From positions 27,342 to 91,341 of the forward strand of contig CAJKHT010000002.1 in assembly GCA_905199755.1 (NCBI GenBank): 64,000 bases of DNA. The letters are read 5' to 3'. Below are positions 18,141-26,965 of the stretch, piece by piece. Position 1 is the first letter of the stretch. Each line of letters starts with the position of its first letter. Under the pieces are notes generated by a model. The model saw only the letters and a list, made by a program, of their open reading frames with translations. It did not search any database and had not been told where the DNA came from. The stretch comes from an uncultured Eubacteriales bacterium (lineage in GTDB: Bacteria; Bacillota; Clostridia; UBA1381). Both the position numbers and the translations under genes were made by a program.

Positions 18141-19292
18141 TTATCTGCCGAGCTCCTCCGCAAGCGCCTCCAACTGAGCCGCGCTTTCCTCATTGAGTGC
18201 GGACTTTATATGAACACTGTTTTCCGCATATGTGAGATTTTTTGAATTTTCAAGCATTTTGCGCATGGTTTTTTCCGCCGTAAGCGCCCATGAGCCGTTT
18301 TCGATAAATGCCACCGTGCGGTTTTGGAAATTGCGCTCCGTAAGATGCTCGATAAACTCACGCATGAACGGGAAAATACCGCCGTTATAGGTTGTGGTTG
18401 CAAGCACAAGCGTACCGTATCTGAATGCGTCCTCAACCGCCTCCGCCATATCGCAGCGCGCCAAATCGCTGACAGCCACCTTTATTCCCATTGCTTCAAG
18501 CTTTTTTGCCAGAATATCCACAGCCCTTTTTGTATTTCCGTAAACCGATGTATATGCAATCACAACACCCTCGGTCTCCACACCGTATGACGACCATGTG
18601 TTGTACAAATTGATGTAATAGCCGAGATTTTCCGTCAGCACGGGACCGTGCAGCGGACAGATGATTTCAATATCCAGTCCTGCCGCTTTTTTAAGCAGAG
18701 TCTGCACCTGTGCGCCGTACTTGCCTACTATTCCCATATAATATCTGCGTGCCTCGCATGCCCAGTCCTCCTCGGCATCGAGCGCACCGAATTTTCCGAA
18801 GCTGTCTGCCGAGAAAAGCACCTTATCGCAGCTGTCATACGTTACCATAACCTCCGGCCAATGCACCATGGGAGCCGCAATAAATGCGAGAGTATGCTTT
18901 CCCAGCTCAAGCGTATCACCGTCGCCCGCAACAATGCGTCTGTCCTCATAGTCCGCATTGAAAAACTGCTTCATCATTACAAATGCTTTCGCACTTGAAA
19001 CAATTACCGTATTTTTGTACTTGTTCATGAAGCTTACAATATTTGCCGAATGATCCGGCTCCATATGCTGAATTACAAGGTAATCCGGCTCTTTTTTACC
19101 GATGGCATGCTCTATATTTCCGAGCCACTCGTCCGTAAAGTATGCATCGACGGTATCCATGACGGCAGTTTTTTCGTCTGCAATGATATATGAATTGTAT
19201 GCCATGCCGTTGGGAACATCATACTGTCCCTCAAACAAATCAATATCACGGTCATTAACGCCGATATACTTTATATCCTCTGTTATTTTCAT
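18141..19292 (-). CDS. flavodiiron protein (A-type flavoprotein, FprA family)
   Basis: The frame is open to 19442, but that stretch overlaps dut. The ATG at 19292, preceded by GGAGGAG, gives a standard 383-residue flavodiiron protein. The metallo-beta-lactamase-like domain carries the diiron ligands His76, Glu78, Asp80 (HMEPDH), His144, Asp163 and His215. A flavodoxin domain starts near residue 242 with the FMN loop TSVYGNT. In anaerobes these enzymes reduce O2 (and sometimes NO) to water using rubredoxin or F420H2. As the fourth gene after nrdD, nrdG and dut it may protect the oxygen-sensitive glycyl radical ribonucleotide reductase. That link is inferred from gene order. Confidence 0.95.
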   Translation of the reverse strand: MKITEDIKYIGVNDRDIDLFEGQYDVPNGMAYNSYIIADEKTAVMDTVDAYFTDEWLGNIEHAIGKKEPDYLVIQHMEPDHSANIVSFMNKYKNTVIVSSAKAFVMMKQFFNADYEDRRIVAGDGDTLELGKHTLAFIAAPMVHWPEVMVTYDSCDKVLFSADSFGKFGALDAEEDWACEARRYYMGIVGKYGAQVQTLLKKAAGLDIEIICPLHGPVLTENLGYYINLYNTWSSYGVETEGVVIAYTSVYGNTKRAVDILAKKLEAMGIKVAVSDLARCDMAEAVEDAFRYGTLVLATTTYNGGIFPFMREFIEHLTERNFQNRTVAFIENGSWALTAEKTMRKMLENSKNLTYAENSVHIKSALNEESAAQLEALAEELGR

Positions 19293-19311
19293 GATTTTCG
19301 CTCCTCCTTTT

Positions 19312-19821
19312 TTATCTTCCGGTGCTGCCGAAACCGCCGTCGCGTTCGCCGTCGGCATCATCGTCAAATGTAATTCCGTATTCGACGAAAATCCCCTGGC
19401 AAAAGCCGTCGCCGCGTTCAAGAGCAACCGTTTTATTTTCATTTGAATCGTTTGTTATTTTACAGAATATGTGTCCTTCGTTGCTGCTGTTATAGTAATC
19501 GCTGTCTATAATCCCGACAGTGTTGTTGAACTGCATTCTGAATTTAAAGCCCAGACCGCTTCTGGGATAAAGCTTAAGTACCCAGCCGTCCTCAATTTTC
19601 ACACGTATACCCGTCGGTATTTTGATGGTCTCGCCCGGCTTTAGAGTGAATGAAAGCGGAGTATAGAAATCATAGCCGGCAGAGCCCTTTGTGGCACGGT
19701 GCGGCAGCTTTACGGCACCATATATTTCCTGCACATCTTCCTCCGATTCGGGGAATGTGTCCCTCCAGTCCTCAAAAAATCTTTCGGGGCTTACCTTTTC
19801 GAATTTTGCTATTCTTTTCAT
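19312..19821 (-). CDS. dut: dUTP diphosphatase (trimeric dUTPase)
   Basis: A 169-residue protein with all five trimeric dUTPase motifs: AGYDFYTP, PRSGLGFK, GIIDSDYYN, RGDGFCQGIFVEYG, and the C-terminal P-loop-like DGGFGSTGR. The short N-terminal extension is unusual but modest. It hydrolyses dUTP to dUMP and PPi, keeping uracil out of DNA and feeding thymidylate synthesis. It lies 12 bp after nrdG, directly linking dUTP removal to deoxynucleotide production. Confidence 0.95.
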   Translation of the reverse strand: MKRIAKFEKVSPERFFEDWRDTFPESEEDVQEIYGAVKLPHRATKGSAGYDFYTPLSFTLKPGETIKIPTGIRVKIEDGWVLKLYPRSGLGFKFRMQFNNTVGIIDSDYYNSSNEGHIFCKITNDSNENKTVALERGDGFCQGIFVEYGITFDDDADGERDGGFGSTGR

Positions 19822-19833
19822 ATGTACCTCCGT

Positions 19834-20325
19834 TTATTTGGTCAGCAGAACAATTTTTCCGAGCTTAAGACTTTGTGCAACATCTATGACCTTTTGATTG
19901 GAGCTTCCTTTCCATGGCAGCTGCACATCCTTTAAAGCCTCAACAAATCTTCCGTCCACCAATACATCAACATTTTCCATAAAAGGCAGCTGCTTTACGT
20001 CCTGCCACTCGTAGCCGGTATATACCCATATGTTTTTATCCGGATATCTGCTTTTGATTTCGTTTATCAGCTCTCCCGTTTCCTTACGGTTTTTTGTATG
20101 GAGAGGATCGCCGCCGGAAAATGTAATTCCCGAAATATACGGCTTCTCCAATTCATCGAAAATTTCCTGTTTTGCCGCCTCGTCAAACGGGATACCTCCG
20201 TTTACGTCCCATGTTACGGGATTCTGACATCCGGGACAGGCATGCTCGCAGCCTGCCAGCCAAAGCACAACGCGGAGTCCCTCGCCGTTAAGCATATCGT
20301 CCTTTGTTATATTGTGATAGCGCAT
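19834..20325 (-). CDS. nrdG: anaerobic ribonucleotide reductase activating protein NrdG
   Basis: A 163-residue radical-SAM activase. The cluster motif is GCEHACPGCQNP (CxxxCxxC), followed by FSGGDPL and the AdoMet-contact regions (KNIWVYTGYEW). It uses AdoMet and a [4Fe-4S] cluster to install the glycyl radical on NrdD. Its ATG overlaps the nrdD stop codon by 1 bp (TAATG), so the two are translationally coupled. Confidence 0.96.
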   Translation of the reverse strand: MRYHNITKDDMLNGEGLRVVLWLAGCEHACPGCQNPVTWDVNGGIPFDEAAKQEIFDELEKPYISGITFSGGDPLHTKNRKETGELINEIKSRYPDKNIWVYTGYEWQDVKQLPFMENVDVLVDGRFVEALKDVQLPWKGSSNQKVIDVAQSLKLGKIVLLTK

Positions 20326-22442
20326 TACATGCTTTTCCTTTCTGCTATTTCCGCCATTTTTGCTTCGTTAAGTCTTGTATCACCCTTAACACGCGAATAT
20401 GAAAGATAGCCGTTCATTCTTTCTATCTTTGTGAGATTATGCGAGCCGCATTTCGGGCATACGTCCATTTCAAGCTCCTCATGACCGCAGTCGTCGCAAT
20501 ATGCCAGCGACAGATTAACGCCCTCGTAAAGTCCCATTTCCATTGCACGGCGCACGAGCGTTCTTATTGCCTCCTTGTTATAGGAAATCGGATATTTCAC
20601 ATACTGAATTTTTCCGCCGTTTGCAAGATTCCAGAAACGGTTTTCCAAATCCTGCTTCTGAATCGGAGTTATATCCTCGGTTACATGGCAATGAAAGCTG
20701 TTTGAAACATACGGTCTGTCGGAAACCTTTTCGACTATGCCGTATTTCTTTCTGAACTGCGTAACCTGCAAGCCGCAAAGCGATTCCGCAGGTGTTCCGT
20801 AAATAGCGTAGAGGATTCCGTCCTCCTCCTTAAACTGCTCTATTTTCTTATTAATGTATTCAAGTACCTTTATTGCAAACTCGCCGTCCTCAACAAGCGA
20901 CTTCTTGTTGTACAGCTCCTGAAGCTCGTTAAATGCGGTTATGCCGAACGATGCGGTACATGACTTTAACAGCGGCTTTATTTTATCGTACAAGCCGAGA
21001 TGTCCGCCGTAAAAACCGCCCTCGCAGTATGCAAGCGGATTGGTTGACGCACGCATTTCGCCGAGATATTCATACGTTCTTATATGCAGCTGACGTATAA
21101 GTCCGAGATAGTAATCAAGGACTTCAAAAAAGTCTCTGCTTTCCTGACGTGCCTTTGCAAGAATCATCGGCAGATGCAGCGATATTGCGCCTATATTAAA
21201 GCGTCCGACAAAAATCGGAGTATCGTTTTCATCGGCAGGCTTCATGCCGCCTCTTTCGTAATACGGTGAAAGGAACGCACGGCAGCCCATCGGCGAAACG
21301 ATTTTACCGTATTTTTTGTACATCGACGGCACATACCCCTCTCCCGTAAGCGAAAGCCAGTCGGGATACATGGTCTTTGAAGAACATTCTATTCCCACTT
21401 CAAAAACGTCCTCTAACGGGCAGCCCTCACCATGGAGATTTTTGTCATACAGAAATACGATTTTAGGGAACAAAACCGGCTTTTTATGACCTTTTTTACC
21501 CTGACCGTTCATACGTACCTTAAGCATTGCAATCGTTGCCATTTTTGCAAATCTGCCCGTACCCGTTCCGGCAGTTACGGTTATGAACGGATAGTCGCCT
21601 CGGCTTGACGATACCGAATTGAATTTATATTCCCAGCCCTGGAAGCCCTGTTCAAAGTCGCGCTCTATATCTTTCATGGCTTCTTCTTCGGCACTTTCCT
21701 TGCTCAGTCCGAGTGACGTATATTTTTCTATATATTTTTTATATGATTTTTCCGCATACGGCTCAAGTATCAGCTCTGCCGACGGAACGGTAAAGCCGCC
21801 GTACTGCTGGCTTGCGGCAGACAGTACTATATCACCTATAACGTCAAAAGCAACATCAAGCGTTTTCGGCTCATTGTACCAGAGATTGCCCATTTCAAAG
21901 CCGCCCTTTAAAACATTTTCCACGTCAAAAAGACAGCAGTTCATTGTATCGCGTCTCGCACTCATATCGTGAATGTAGATATAGCCGTCACGTATAGCCT
22001 GCAATTCCTCGGTTGTAAGAAAAAACTTCTTGTAAAGCTCCTTATTTAACTGATTGAAAATAAGGCTTCTCTTTGTCGAAACAAGCGCACTGTCCGTATT
22101 TGAGTTTTCCTTGTCACCGATATACATTATCGACTGGCTCTTTTTATAAACCTCATCAAGCATCTGAACAAAGTCCTGCTTATAGTTTCTGTAGTCTCTG
22201 TAGCTTTTTGCGACCTTGGGATTTACTCTTTCCAGTGCGTCCTCAACAATATTGTGCATTTCGGCAATCTGTATATCCTCCTTGCCCATGCGCTCCGCTT
22301 CTTCGGTAACAAATTTGCATATAAAATTCTTTTCTTCTTCCGTAAACTTCACCAAAACGCGGAATGCCGACTTATTTACCGCATTTACAACTTTCTGAAC
22401 ATTAAATTCCTCTTTTGTGTTATCCTTCTTAACAACCCTCAT
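20325..22442 (-). CDS. nrdD: anaerobic (class III) ribonucleoside-triphosphate reductase NrdD
   Basis: The 705-residue enzyme reduces ribonucleoside triphosphates under anaerobic conditions. An ATP-cone regulatory domain occupies about 1-95. The central barrel follows (YIHDMSARRDTMNCC, SSSRGDYPF), then a C-terminal zinc ribbon (CDDCGHEELEMDVCPKCG). The glycyl-radical segment RMNGYLSYSRV lies near the end, with the radical Gly in RMNG. Activation is by NrdG encoded next. GGAGGAAG precedes the start codon. The ATP-cone allows dATP control, and two NrdR-like boxes upstream indicate transcriptional control. Confidence 0.97.
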   Translation of the reverse strand: MRVVKKDNTKEEFNVQKVVNAVNKSAFRVLVKFTEEEKNFICKFVTEEAERMGKEDIQIAEMHNIVEDALERVNPKVAKSYRDYRNYKQDFVQMLDEVYKKSQSIMYIGDKENSNTDSALVSTKRSLIFNQLNKELYKKFFLTTEELQAIRDGYIYIHDMSARRDTMNCCLFDVENVLKGGFEMGNLWYNEPKTLDVAFDVIGDIVLSAASQQYGGFTVPSAELILEPYAEKSYKKYIEKYTSLGLSKESAEEEAMKDIERDFEQGFQGWEYKFNSVSSSRGDYPFITVTAGTGTGRFAKMATIAMLKVRMNGQGKKGHKKPVLFPKIVFLYDKNLHGEGCPLEDVFEVGIECSSKTMYPDWLSLTGEGYVPSMYKKYGKIVSPMGCRAFLSPYYERGGMKPADENDTPIFVGRFNIGAISLHLPMILAKARQESRDFFEVLDYYLGLIRQLHIRTYEYLGEMRASTNPLAYCEGGFYGGHLGLYDKIKPLLKSCTASFGITAFNELQELYNKKSLVEDGEFAIKVLEYINKKIEQFKEEDGILYAIYGTPAESLCGLQVTQFRKKYGIVEKVSDRPYVSNSFHCHVTEDITPIQKQDLENRFWNLANGGKIQYVKYPISYNKEAIRTLVRRAMEMGLYEGVNLSLAYCDDCGHEELEMDVCPKCGSHNLTKIERMNGYLSYSRVKGDTRLNEAKMAEIAERKSM

Positions 22443-22469
22443 TTTTCTTCCTCCAATCCCTATTATTTA

Positions 22470-22516
22470 TGTATATATATTGTTTTCTTTAGTTTCATAA
22501 CCACAAGATATTGTGG
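22470..22516 (-). promoter_or_regulatory. pair of NrdR-type boxes in the nrdD leader
   Basis: Box 1 (22501-22516) is CCACAAGATATTGTGG within a nearly perfect 20-bp palindrome. Box 2 (22470-22485) is TGTATATATATTGTTT. Their equivalent positions are 31 bp apart, about three helical turns, the usual spacing of tandem NrdR boxes (consensus ACACWATATATWGTGT). Both lie between the predicted start site and the nrdD start codon. Confidence 0.65.
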
Positions 22517-22535
22517 TTATAAGTACGTGTAACTA

Positions 22536-22564
22536 ATTATAATCACATCGGGCAGAAAAATCAA
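22536..22564 (-). promoter_or_regulatory. predicted promoter of nrdD-nrdG-dut-flavoprotein
   Basis: On the minus strand TTGATT (22559-22564) and TATAAT (22536-22541) are spaced by 17 bp. The start site would be near 22529, just upstream of the NrdR-type boxes. Confidence 0.6.
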
Positions 22565-22744
22565 TTACACCGCCTTTGCTACTTATTTACAATTATGTTA
22601 CTGATTTACGAATGTTTGTTCGTAATAATATTATACCACCATATATTCCCCGCGTCAACAGTTTTTACATGTAATTGTATTATATTTTTTGAGAAATACT
22701 AAACATATTGTTTTATCCTGTTTTACGGAAAGGAAGTCTGATAC

Positions 22745-22972
22745 ATGAAAATTTTTATTTATTCTGTAAAGCTCTGGCTTACCGCAGTGCGTGCCGAAGC
22801 ATGCAAGCAGTGCTTTGACCGTATGGTTGACAGATATATAGAACGCAGTCTGCCGCTGTCCGATAAAAGGATTACCGCCATGTCGCATAAATGCGCGGTA
22901 CTCCGCAAAAATTTCTGCGATGAGGAACAGCGTCTTGCACTGATTATATCACGCCGCAACACGGCACATTAA
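22745..22972 (+). CDS. small hypothetical protein
   Basis: A 75-codon frame alone in the gap between the divergent nrdD and nifJ genes. AAAGGAAG lies 8 nt before the ATG. The product is basic and helical with a hydrophobic-aromatic start (MKIFIYSVKLWLTAV) and four Cys, two of them as CKQC. I recognise no family. Two reverse-strand frames overlap it, but neither has a good ribosome binding site, so this is the likeliest gene here. It may still be chance. Confidence 0.45.
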   Translation: MKIFIYSVKLWLTAVRAEACKQCFDRMVDRYIERSLPLSDKRITAMSHKCAVLRKNFCDEEQRLALIISRRNTAH

Positions 22973-23044
22973 CCGTTTTTTTGTCAAATGTCACAAAAAA
23001 CCTTGTGAATTACTGGATGTTTTTGTTTTTTTCGGTTTTATATC

Positions 23045-23073
23045 TTGATTTTATTTCGGATTGGTGTTATTAT
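23045..23073 (+). promoter_or_regulatory. predicted promoter of nifJ
   Basis: TTGATT (23045-23050) and TATTAT (23068-23073) are separated by 17 bp. Transcription would begin near 23080, leaving a leader of about 90 nt with a short GCC/GGC hairpin (23128-23141) before AGGAGGAG and the ATG. Confidence 0.55.
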
Positions 23074-23170
23074 ATAAGTACGTATAATAACAATATTTTA
23101 TAGGGCTTAGAATAGCTTATCGTTAAAGCCTTTTCAGGCTCTGAAATAAAACAATCAGGAGGAGATTCCG

Positions 23171-26100
23171 ATGGGAAGAAAAATGAAAACAATGGATGGT
23201 AACAACGCTGCCGCTTATGCTTCATACGCATTTACGGATGTCGCTGCTATCTATCCTATCACACCATCATCCACAATGGCGGAGGTAACCGACAAGTGGT
23301 CGGCTTCCGGCATGAAAAACATTTTCGGCAACACCGTTAAGGTTGTGGAAATGCAGTCGGAGGCAGGCGCTTCGGGTACTGTTCACGGCTCTCTTACGGC
23401 AGGTGCGCTCACAACAACATATACGGCTTCACAGGGACTTTTGCTTATGATTCCGAATATGTACAAGATTGCCGGCGAGCAGCTTCCGTGCGTATTTAAC
23501 GTATCGGCAAGATGCATAGCCGCACATGCACTTTCCATTTTCGGCGACCACAGTGACGTTATGGCATGCCGTCAGACAGGCTTTGCCATGCTTGCTTCGA
23601 CAAATCCGCAGGAGGCTATGGATTTGGGCGCCGTTGCTCACATGACCGCAATCAAGGGCAGAATACCGTTCCTGCATTTCTTTGACGGTTTCAGAACATC
23701 ACACGAATATCAGAAGGTCGCATGCTGGGATTACAACGATCTTGCGGAAATGGTTGACTGGGACGCAATAAGAGAATTCAGACACAAGTCTCTTAACCCC
23801 GAGCATCCGGCTCAGAGAGGTACGGCTCAGAACGGCGATATTTACTTCCAGGCAAGAGAAGCATGTAACTCTGCATATGATGCGGTCCCCGAAGTCTGTC
23901 AGATGTACATGGACAAGGTTAACGCAAAAATAGGTACAAATTATCAGCTGTTCAATTACTACGGTGCTCCCGATGCGGAACAGATTATAGTTGCAATGGG
24001 CAGCGTATGCGATACAATAAAGGAAACTGTTGATTACCTCAATGCTCACGGCAGCAAGGTAGGTATGATAGCGGTAAGACTGTACAGACCGTTCAGCGTT
24101 AAGCACTTTACGGACGCAATTCCGTCAACGGTAAAGAAGATTACCGTTCTCGACAGAACAAAGGAGCCGGGCGCTCTGGGCGAGCCTTTATTCCTCGATG
24201 TTACCGCAGCTTTGCAGGAGGACGGAAGATTCAGTAATGTTCCGGTATATGCCGGCCGTTACGGTCTTGCATCAAAGGACACCACTCCTGCATGTATCTT
24301 TGCGGCTTTCAAGAATACGGAAAAGAAGCATTTTACAATCGGTATAACGGACGATGTTACAAACCTCTCGCTGCCGCTTGACGAAAATCACGACACAACC
24401 CCGTCTGACATCACAAGCTGTAAGTTCTGGGGACTCGGTGCCGACGGTACGGTAGGTGCAAACAAGAACTCCGTAAAAATCATCGGCGACCACACGGATA
24501 TGAACGTTCAGGCATATTTCGACTACGATTCAAAGAAATCGGGCGGTCTTACCTGCTCACATCTCCGTTTCGGAAAATCACCGATTACTTCGACATATCT
24601 TATAAACAAGGCTGATTTCGTTGCCTGTCACAAGGCTTCATACATACATCAGTATGATATGGTAAGCGACATCAAGCCGGGCGGTGTATTCCTCTTAAAC
24701 TGCTCATGGACGGGTGCAGAGCTTGACGAGCATCTTCCCGGACAGGTTAAGAAGTACATTGCCGACAACAACATTCAGTTCTATACAATAGACGGTGTAA
24801 AGATTGGTAAGGAAATCGGTCTCGGAAACAGAATAAACACTGTTTTGCAGTCGGCATTCTTTAAATTATCTAAGATTCTTCCCGAAGAGGATGCAATCAA
24901 GTATATGAAAGATGCTGCTACGGCTTCTTATTCAAAGAAAGGCGAGGCTATCGTCAAGATGAATCATGACGCTATCGATGCCGGTGCTCAGCAGGTTGTA
25001 AAGGTAGACGTTCCCGAAAGCTGGAAGAACTGCGGATATGAGGATCTTTCGGTTAAGCACGAGGGCGAGGGCGAGCTGATTGATTACGTAAACAACATTC
25101 TTGTTCCCGTAAATGCATTTGCCGGCGCAAGGCTGCCCGTATCGGCATTCACAAAGTACCAGACAGGTGAGGTTCCGCTGGGAAGTGCCGCATTTGAAAA
25201 GAGAGGAATTGCAATTGATGTTCCCGTATGGAACAATGAAACATGTATCCAGTGCGGACAGTGTTCATATGTATGTCCTCATGCTTGTATCCGTCCCGTT
25301 GTTCTTACAAAGGAAGAGCTTGACAACGCTCCCGAGGGCATCAAATATGCTCCGGCAAAACAGCTTGACGGCTTATACTATACAATGGCAATATCGGTTC
25401 TTGACTGTACCGGCTGCGGCAGCTGTGCAAACATCTGCCCCGGAAACATTAAGAATCAGACTCTTGTTATGACATCGCTCGAAGAACAGTATGACGAGCA
25501 GAAATACTTTGATTATGCCGCTGCTCTCGGTGAGAAGCAGGCTGTTCTTGACAAATTCCCGGCATCAAAGGTTAAAGGCTCACAGTTCAAGATGCCTTAT
25601 CTTGAATTCTCCGGCGCATGCGCAGGCTGCGGCGAAACACCTTATGCCAAGCTTGTTACACAGCTGTTCGGTGACAGAATGTATATTGCAAACGCAACAG
25701 GCTGTTCATCAATATGGGGCGGCTCGGCACCGTCAACTCCGTATACGGCAAATGCTGCCGGCGAAGGTCCCGCATGGGCAAACTCGCTGTTTGAGGATAA
25801 TGCAGAATTCGGTTTGGGTATGTTCATAGCACAGGATACTCTGAGAAACCAGACAATCGAAAAGGCTAAGAAGGTTGCCGATGAAAATGCGGACGTAAAG
25901 GCTGCATTTGATAAATTCATGGAAACAAAGGACTGCGGAGCATGCAACAAGGTTCCGACAGAGGAATTGCTGAAAGCTGTTGCAGCCGTAAACTCGCAGG
26001 AGGCAAAGGATGTTCTTGCTGATAAGGAATATCTTTCAAAGAAATCCTGCTGGATATTCGGCGGAGACGGCTGGGCATATGACATCGGCTTCGGCGGTGT

Positions 26101-26692
26101 TGACCACGCTTTGGCTTCCGGCAATGATATAAACATACTTGTATTTGATACGGAGGTTTATTCAAACACGGGCGGTCAGGCTTCAAAGGCTACACCGACA
26201 GGTGCTATAGCACAGTTTGCCGCTGCCGGTAAGGAAGTTAAGAAAAAGGACCTCGCGGCTATCGCAATGAGCTACGGCTATATCTACGTTGCACAGGTTG
26301 CAATGGGATATAACATGCAGCAGTGTCTCGATGCTATGCTGGAGGCTGAAAGCTATCACGGTCCGTCAATCATCATTGCATACGCTCCCTGTATCAACCA
26401 CGGTATCAAGGGCGGTATGAAGATTGCTCAAAGTGAGGAAAAGAAAGCCGTTGAGTCGGGTTACTGGCACTGCTTCAGATTCGATCCAAGAAAGAAAGCA
26501 GAGGGCAAGAATCCGTTTACGCTGGATTCAAAGAAACCCACTCTCTCATATGAGGACTTCCTCATGGGTGAGGTTCGTTATAACTCTCTTGCACGTTCAA
26601 ATCCGGAAAGAGCAAAAGAATTGTTTGCGTCAGCGGTTAAGAATGCGGAAGATAAGTACGCAAAGCTTGCCGCAATGGCACAGGCTGAATAA
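23171..26692 (+). CDS. nifJ: pyruvate:ferredoxin (flavodoxin) oxidoreductase
   Basis: The 1173-residue single-chain PFOR converts pyruvate, CoA and oxidised ferredoxin to acetyl-CoA, CO2 and reduced ferredoxin. Domains in order: pyrimidine-binding TPP domain (YPITPSSTMAE, EAGASGTVHG), transketolase C-terminal-like domain, gamma domain, EKR region, a two-cluster ferredoxin domain (CIQCGQCSYVCP, CTGCGSCANICP), and the TPP/diphosphate domain (GDGWAYDIGFGG, DTEVYSNTGGQ) with the extra cluster cysteines (GACAGCGETPY, CGACN). All expected motifs and the full length are present. It is monocistronic with AGGAGGAG before the ATG. Its reduced ferredoxin is a natural substrate for the HydABC complex encoded 9 kb away. 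Confidence 0.97.
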   Translation: MGRKMKTMDGNNAAAYASYAFTDVAAIYPITPSSTMAEVTDKWSASGMKNIFGNTVKVVEMQSEAGASGTVHGSLTAGALTTTYTASQGLLLMIPNMYKIAGEQLPCVFNVSARCIAAHALSIFGDHSDVMACRQTGFAMLASTNPQEAMDLGAVAHMTAIKGRIPFLHFFDGFRTSHEYQKVACWDYNDLAEMVDWDAIREFRHKSLNPEHPAQRGTAQNGDIYFQAREACNSAYDAVPEVCQMYMDKVNAKIGTNYQLFNYYGAPDAEQIIVAMGSVCDTIKETVDYLNAHGSKVGMIAVRLYRPFSVKHFTDAIPSTVKKITVLDRTKEPGALGEPLFLDVTAALQEDGRFSNVPVYAGRYGLASKDTTPACIFAAFKNTEKKHFTIGITDDVTNLSLPLDENHDTTPSDITSCKFWGLGADGTVGANKNSVKIIGDHTDMNVQAYFDYDSKKSGGLTCSHLRFGKSPITSTYLINKADFVACHKASYIHQYDMVSDIKPGGVFLLNCSWTGAELDEHLPGQVKKYIADNNIQFYTIDGVKIGKEIGLGNRINTVLQSAFFKLSKILPEEDAIKYMKDAATASYSKKGEAIVKMNHDAIDAGAQQVVKVDVPESWKNCGYEDLSVKHEGEGELIDYVNNILVPVNAFAGARLPVSAFTKYQTGEVPLGSAAFEKRGIAIDVPVWNNETCIQCGQCSYVCPHACIRPVVLTKEELDNAPEGIKYAPAKQLDGLYYTMAISVLDCTGCGSCANICPGNIKNQTLVMTSLEEQYDEQKYFDYAAALGEKQAVLDKFPASKVKGSQFKMPYLEFSGACAGCGETPYAKLVTQLFGDRMYIANATGCSSIWGGSAPSTPYTANAAGEGPAWANSLFEDNAEFGLGMFIAQDTLRNQTIEKAKKVADENADVKAAFDKFMETKDCGACNKVPTEELLKAVAAVNSQEAKDVLADKEYLSKKSCWIFGGDGWAYDIGFGGVDHALASGNDINILVFDTEVYSNTGGQASKATPTGAIAQFAAAGKEVKKKDLAAIAMSYGYIYVAQVAMGYNMQQCLDAMLEAESYHGPSIIIAYAPCINHGIKGGMKIAQSEEKKAVESGYWHCFRFDPRKKAEGKNPFTLDSKKPTLSYEDFLMGEVRYNSLARSNPERAKELFASAVKNAEDKYAKLAAMAQAE

Positions 26693-26733
26693 AAAAATGT
26701 AAGAGTTTGCAGGCTTTAATGCAGACTCTCCCC

Positions 26734-26936
26734 AAAAAGGGGCTGTAAAAAAGAATACAGAACGCATCAAACGCACCAGACGGCGTACCGATGTACTCCG
26801 AGCGGTGCGGCTGATGTGTAGTTCAAGGTCAAAAGCAGATAGAAATCCGCAGTTTTGCGGATTTCAACCTGAATTTCTACTTTTTTAAGTAAATGCTATG
26901 CCCTTGAACGGTCTGTGCCTTTTTACACCCCTTTTC
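26734..26936. repeat. approx. 200-bp structured element with terminal inverted repeats (MITE-like or structured RNA)
   Basis: The ends are inverted repeats: AAAAAGGGGCTGTAAAAAAG (26734-26753) against CTTTTTACACCCCTTTT (26919-26935), with one gap. Inside are three more pairings: CATCA..CGCACC (from 26765) with GGTGCG..TGATG (to about 26816), GTTCAAGG (26821-26828) with CCTTGAAC (26902-26909), and the hairpin AAATCCGC/GCGGATTT (26843-26864). There is no coding potential. It lies between nifJ and the GH26-like gene, ending 30 bp before that gene's ATG, so it would be part of its leader if transcribed. Confidence 0.65.
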
Positions 26937-26965
26937 TTTATCTCATGAAAGGAATTAACATAAAT

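Noticed and set aside
19293..19442. N-terminal extension of the flavodiiron protein
   Set aside because: It overlaps the conserved C-terminal motifs of dut; the ATG at 19292 has a strong ribosome binding site and gives the standard protein length.
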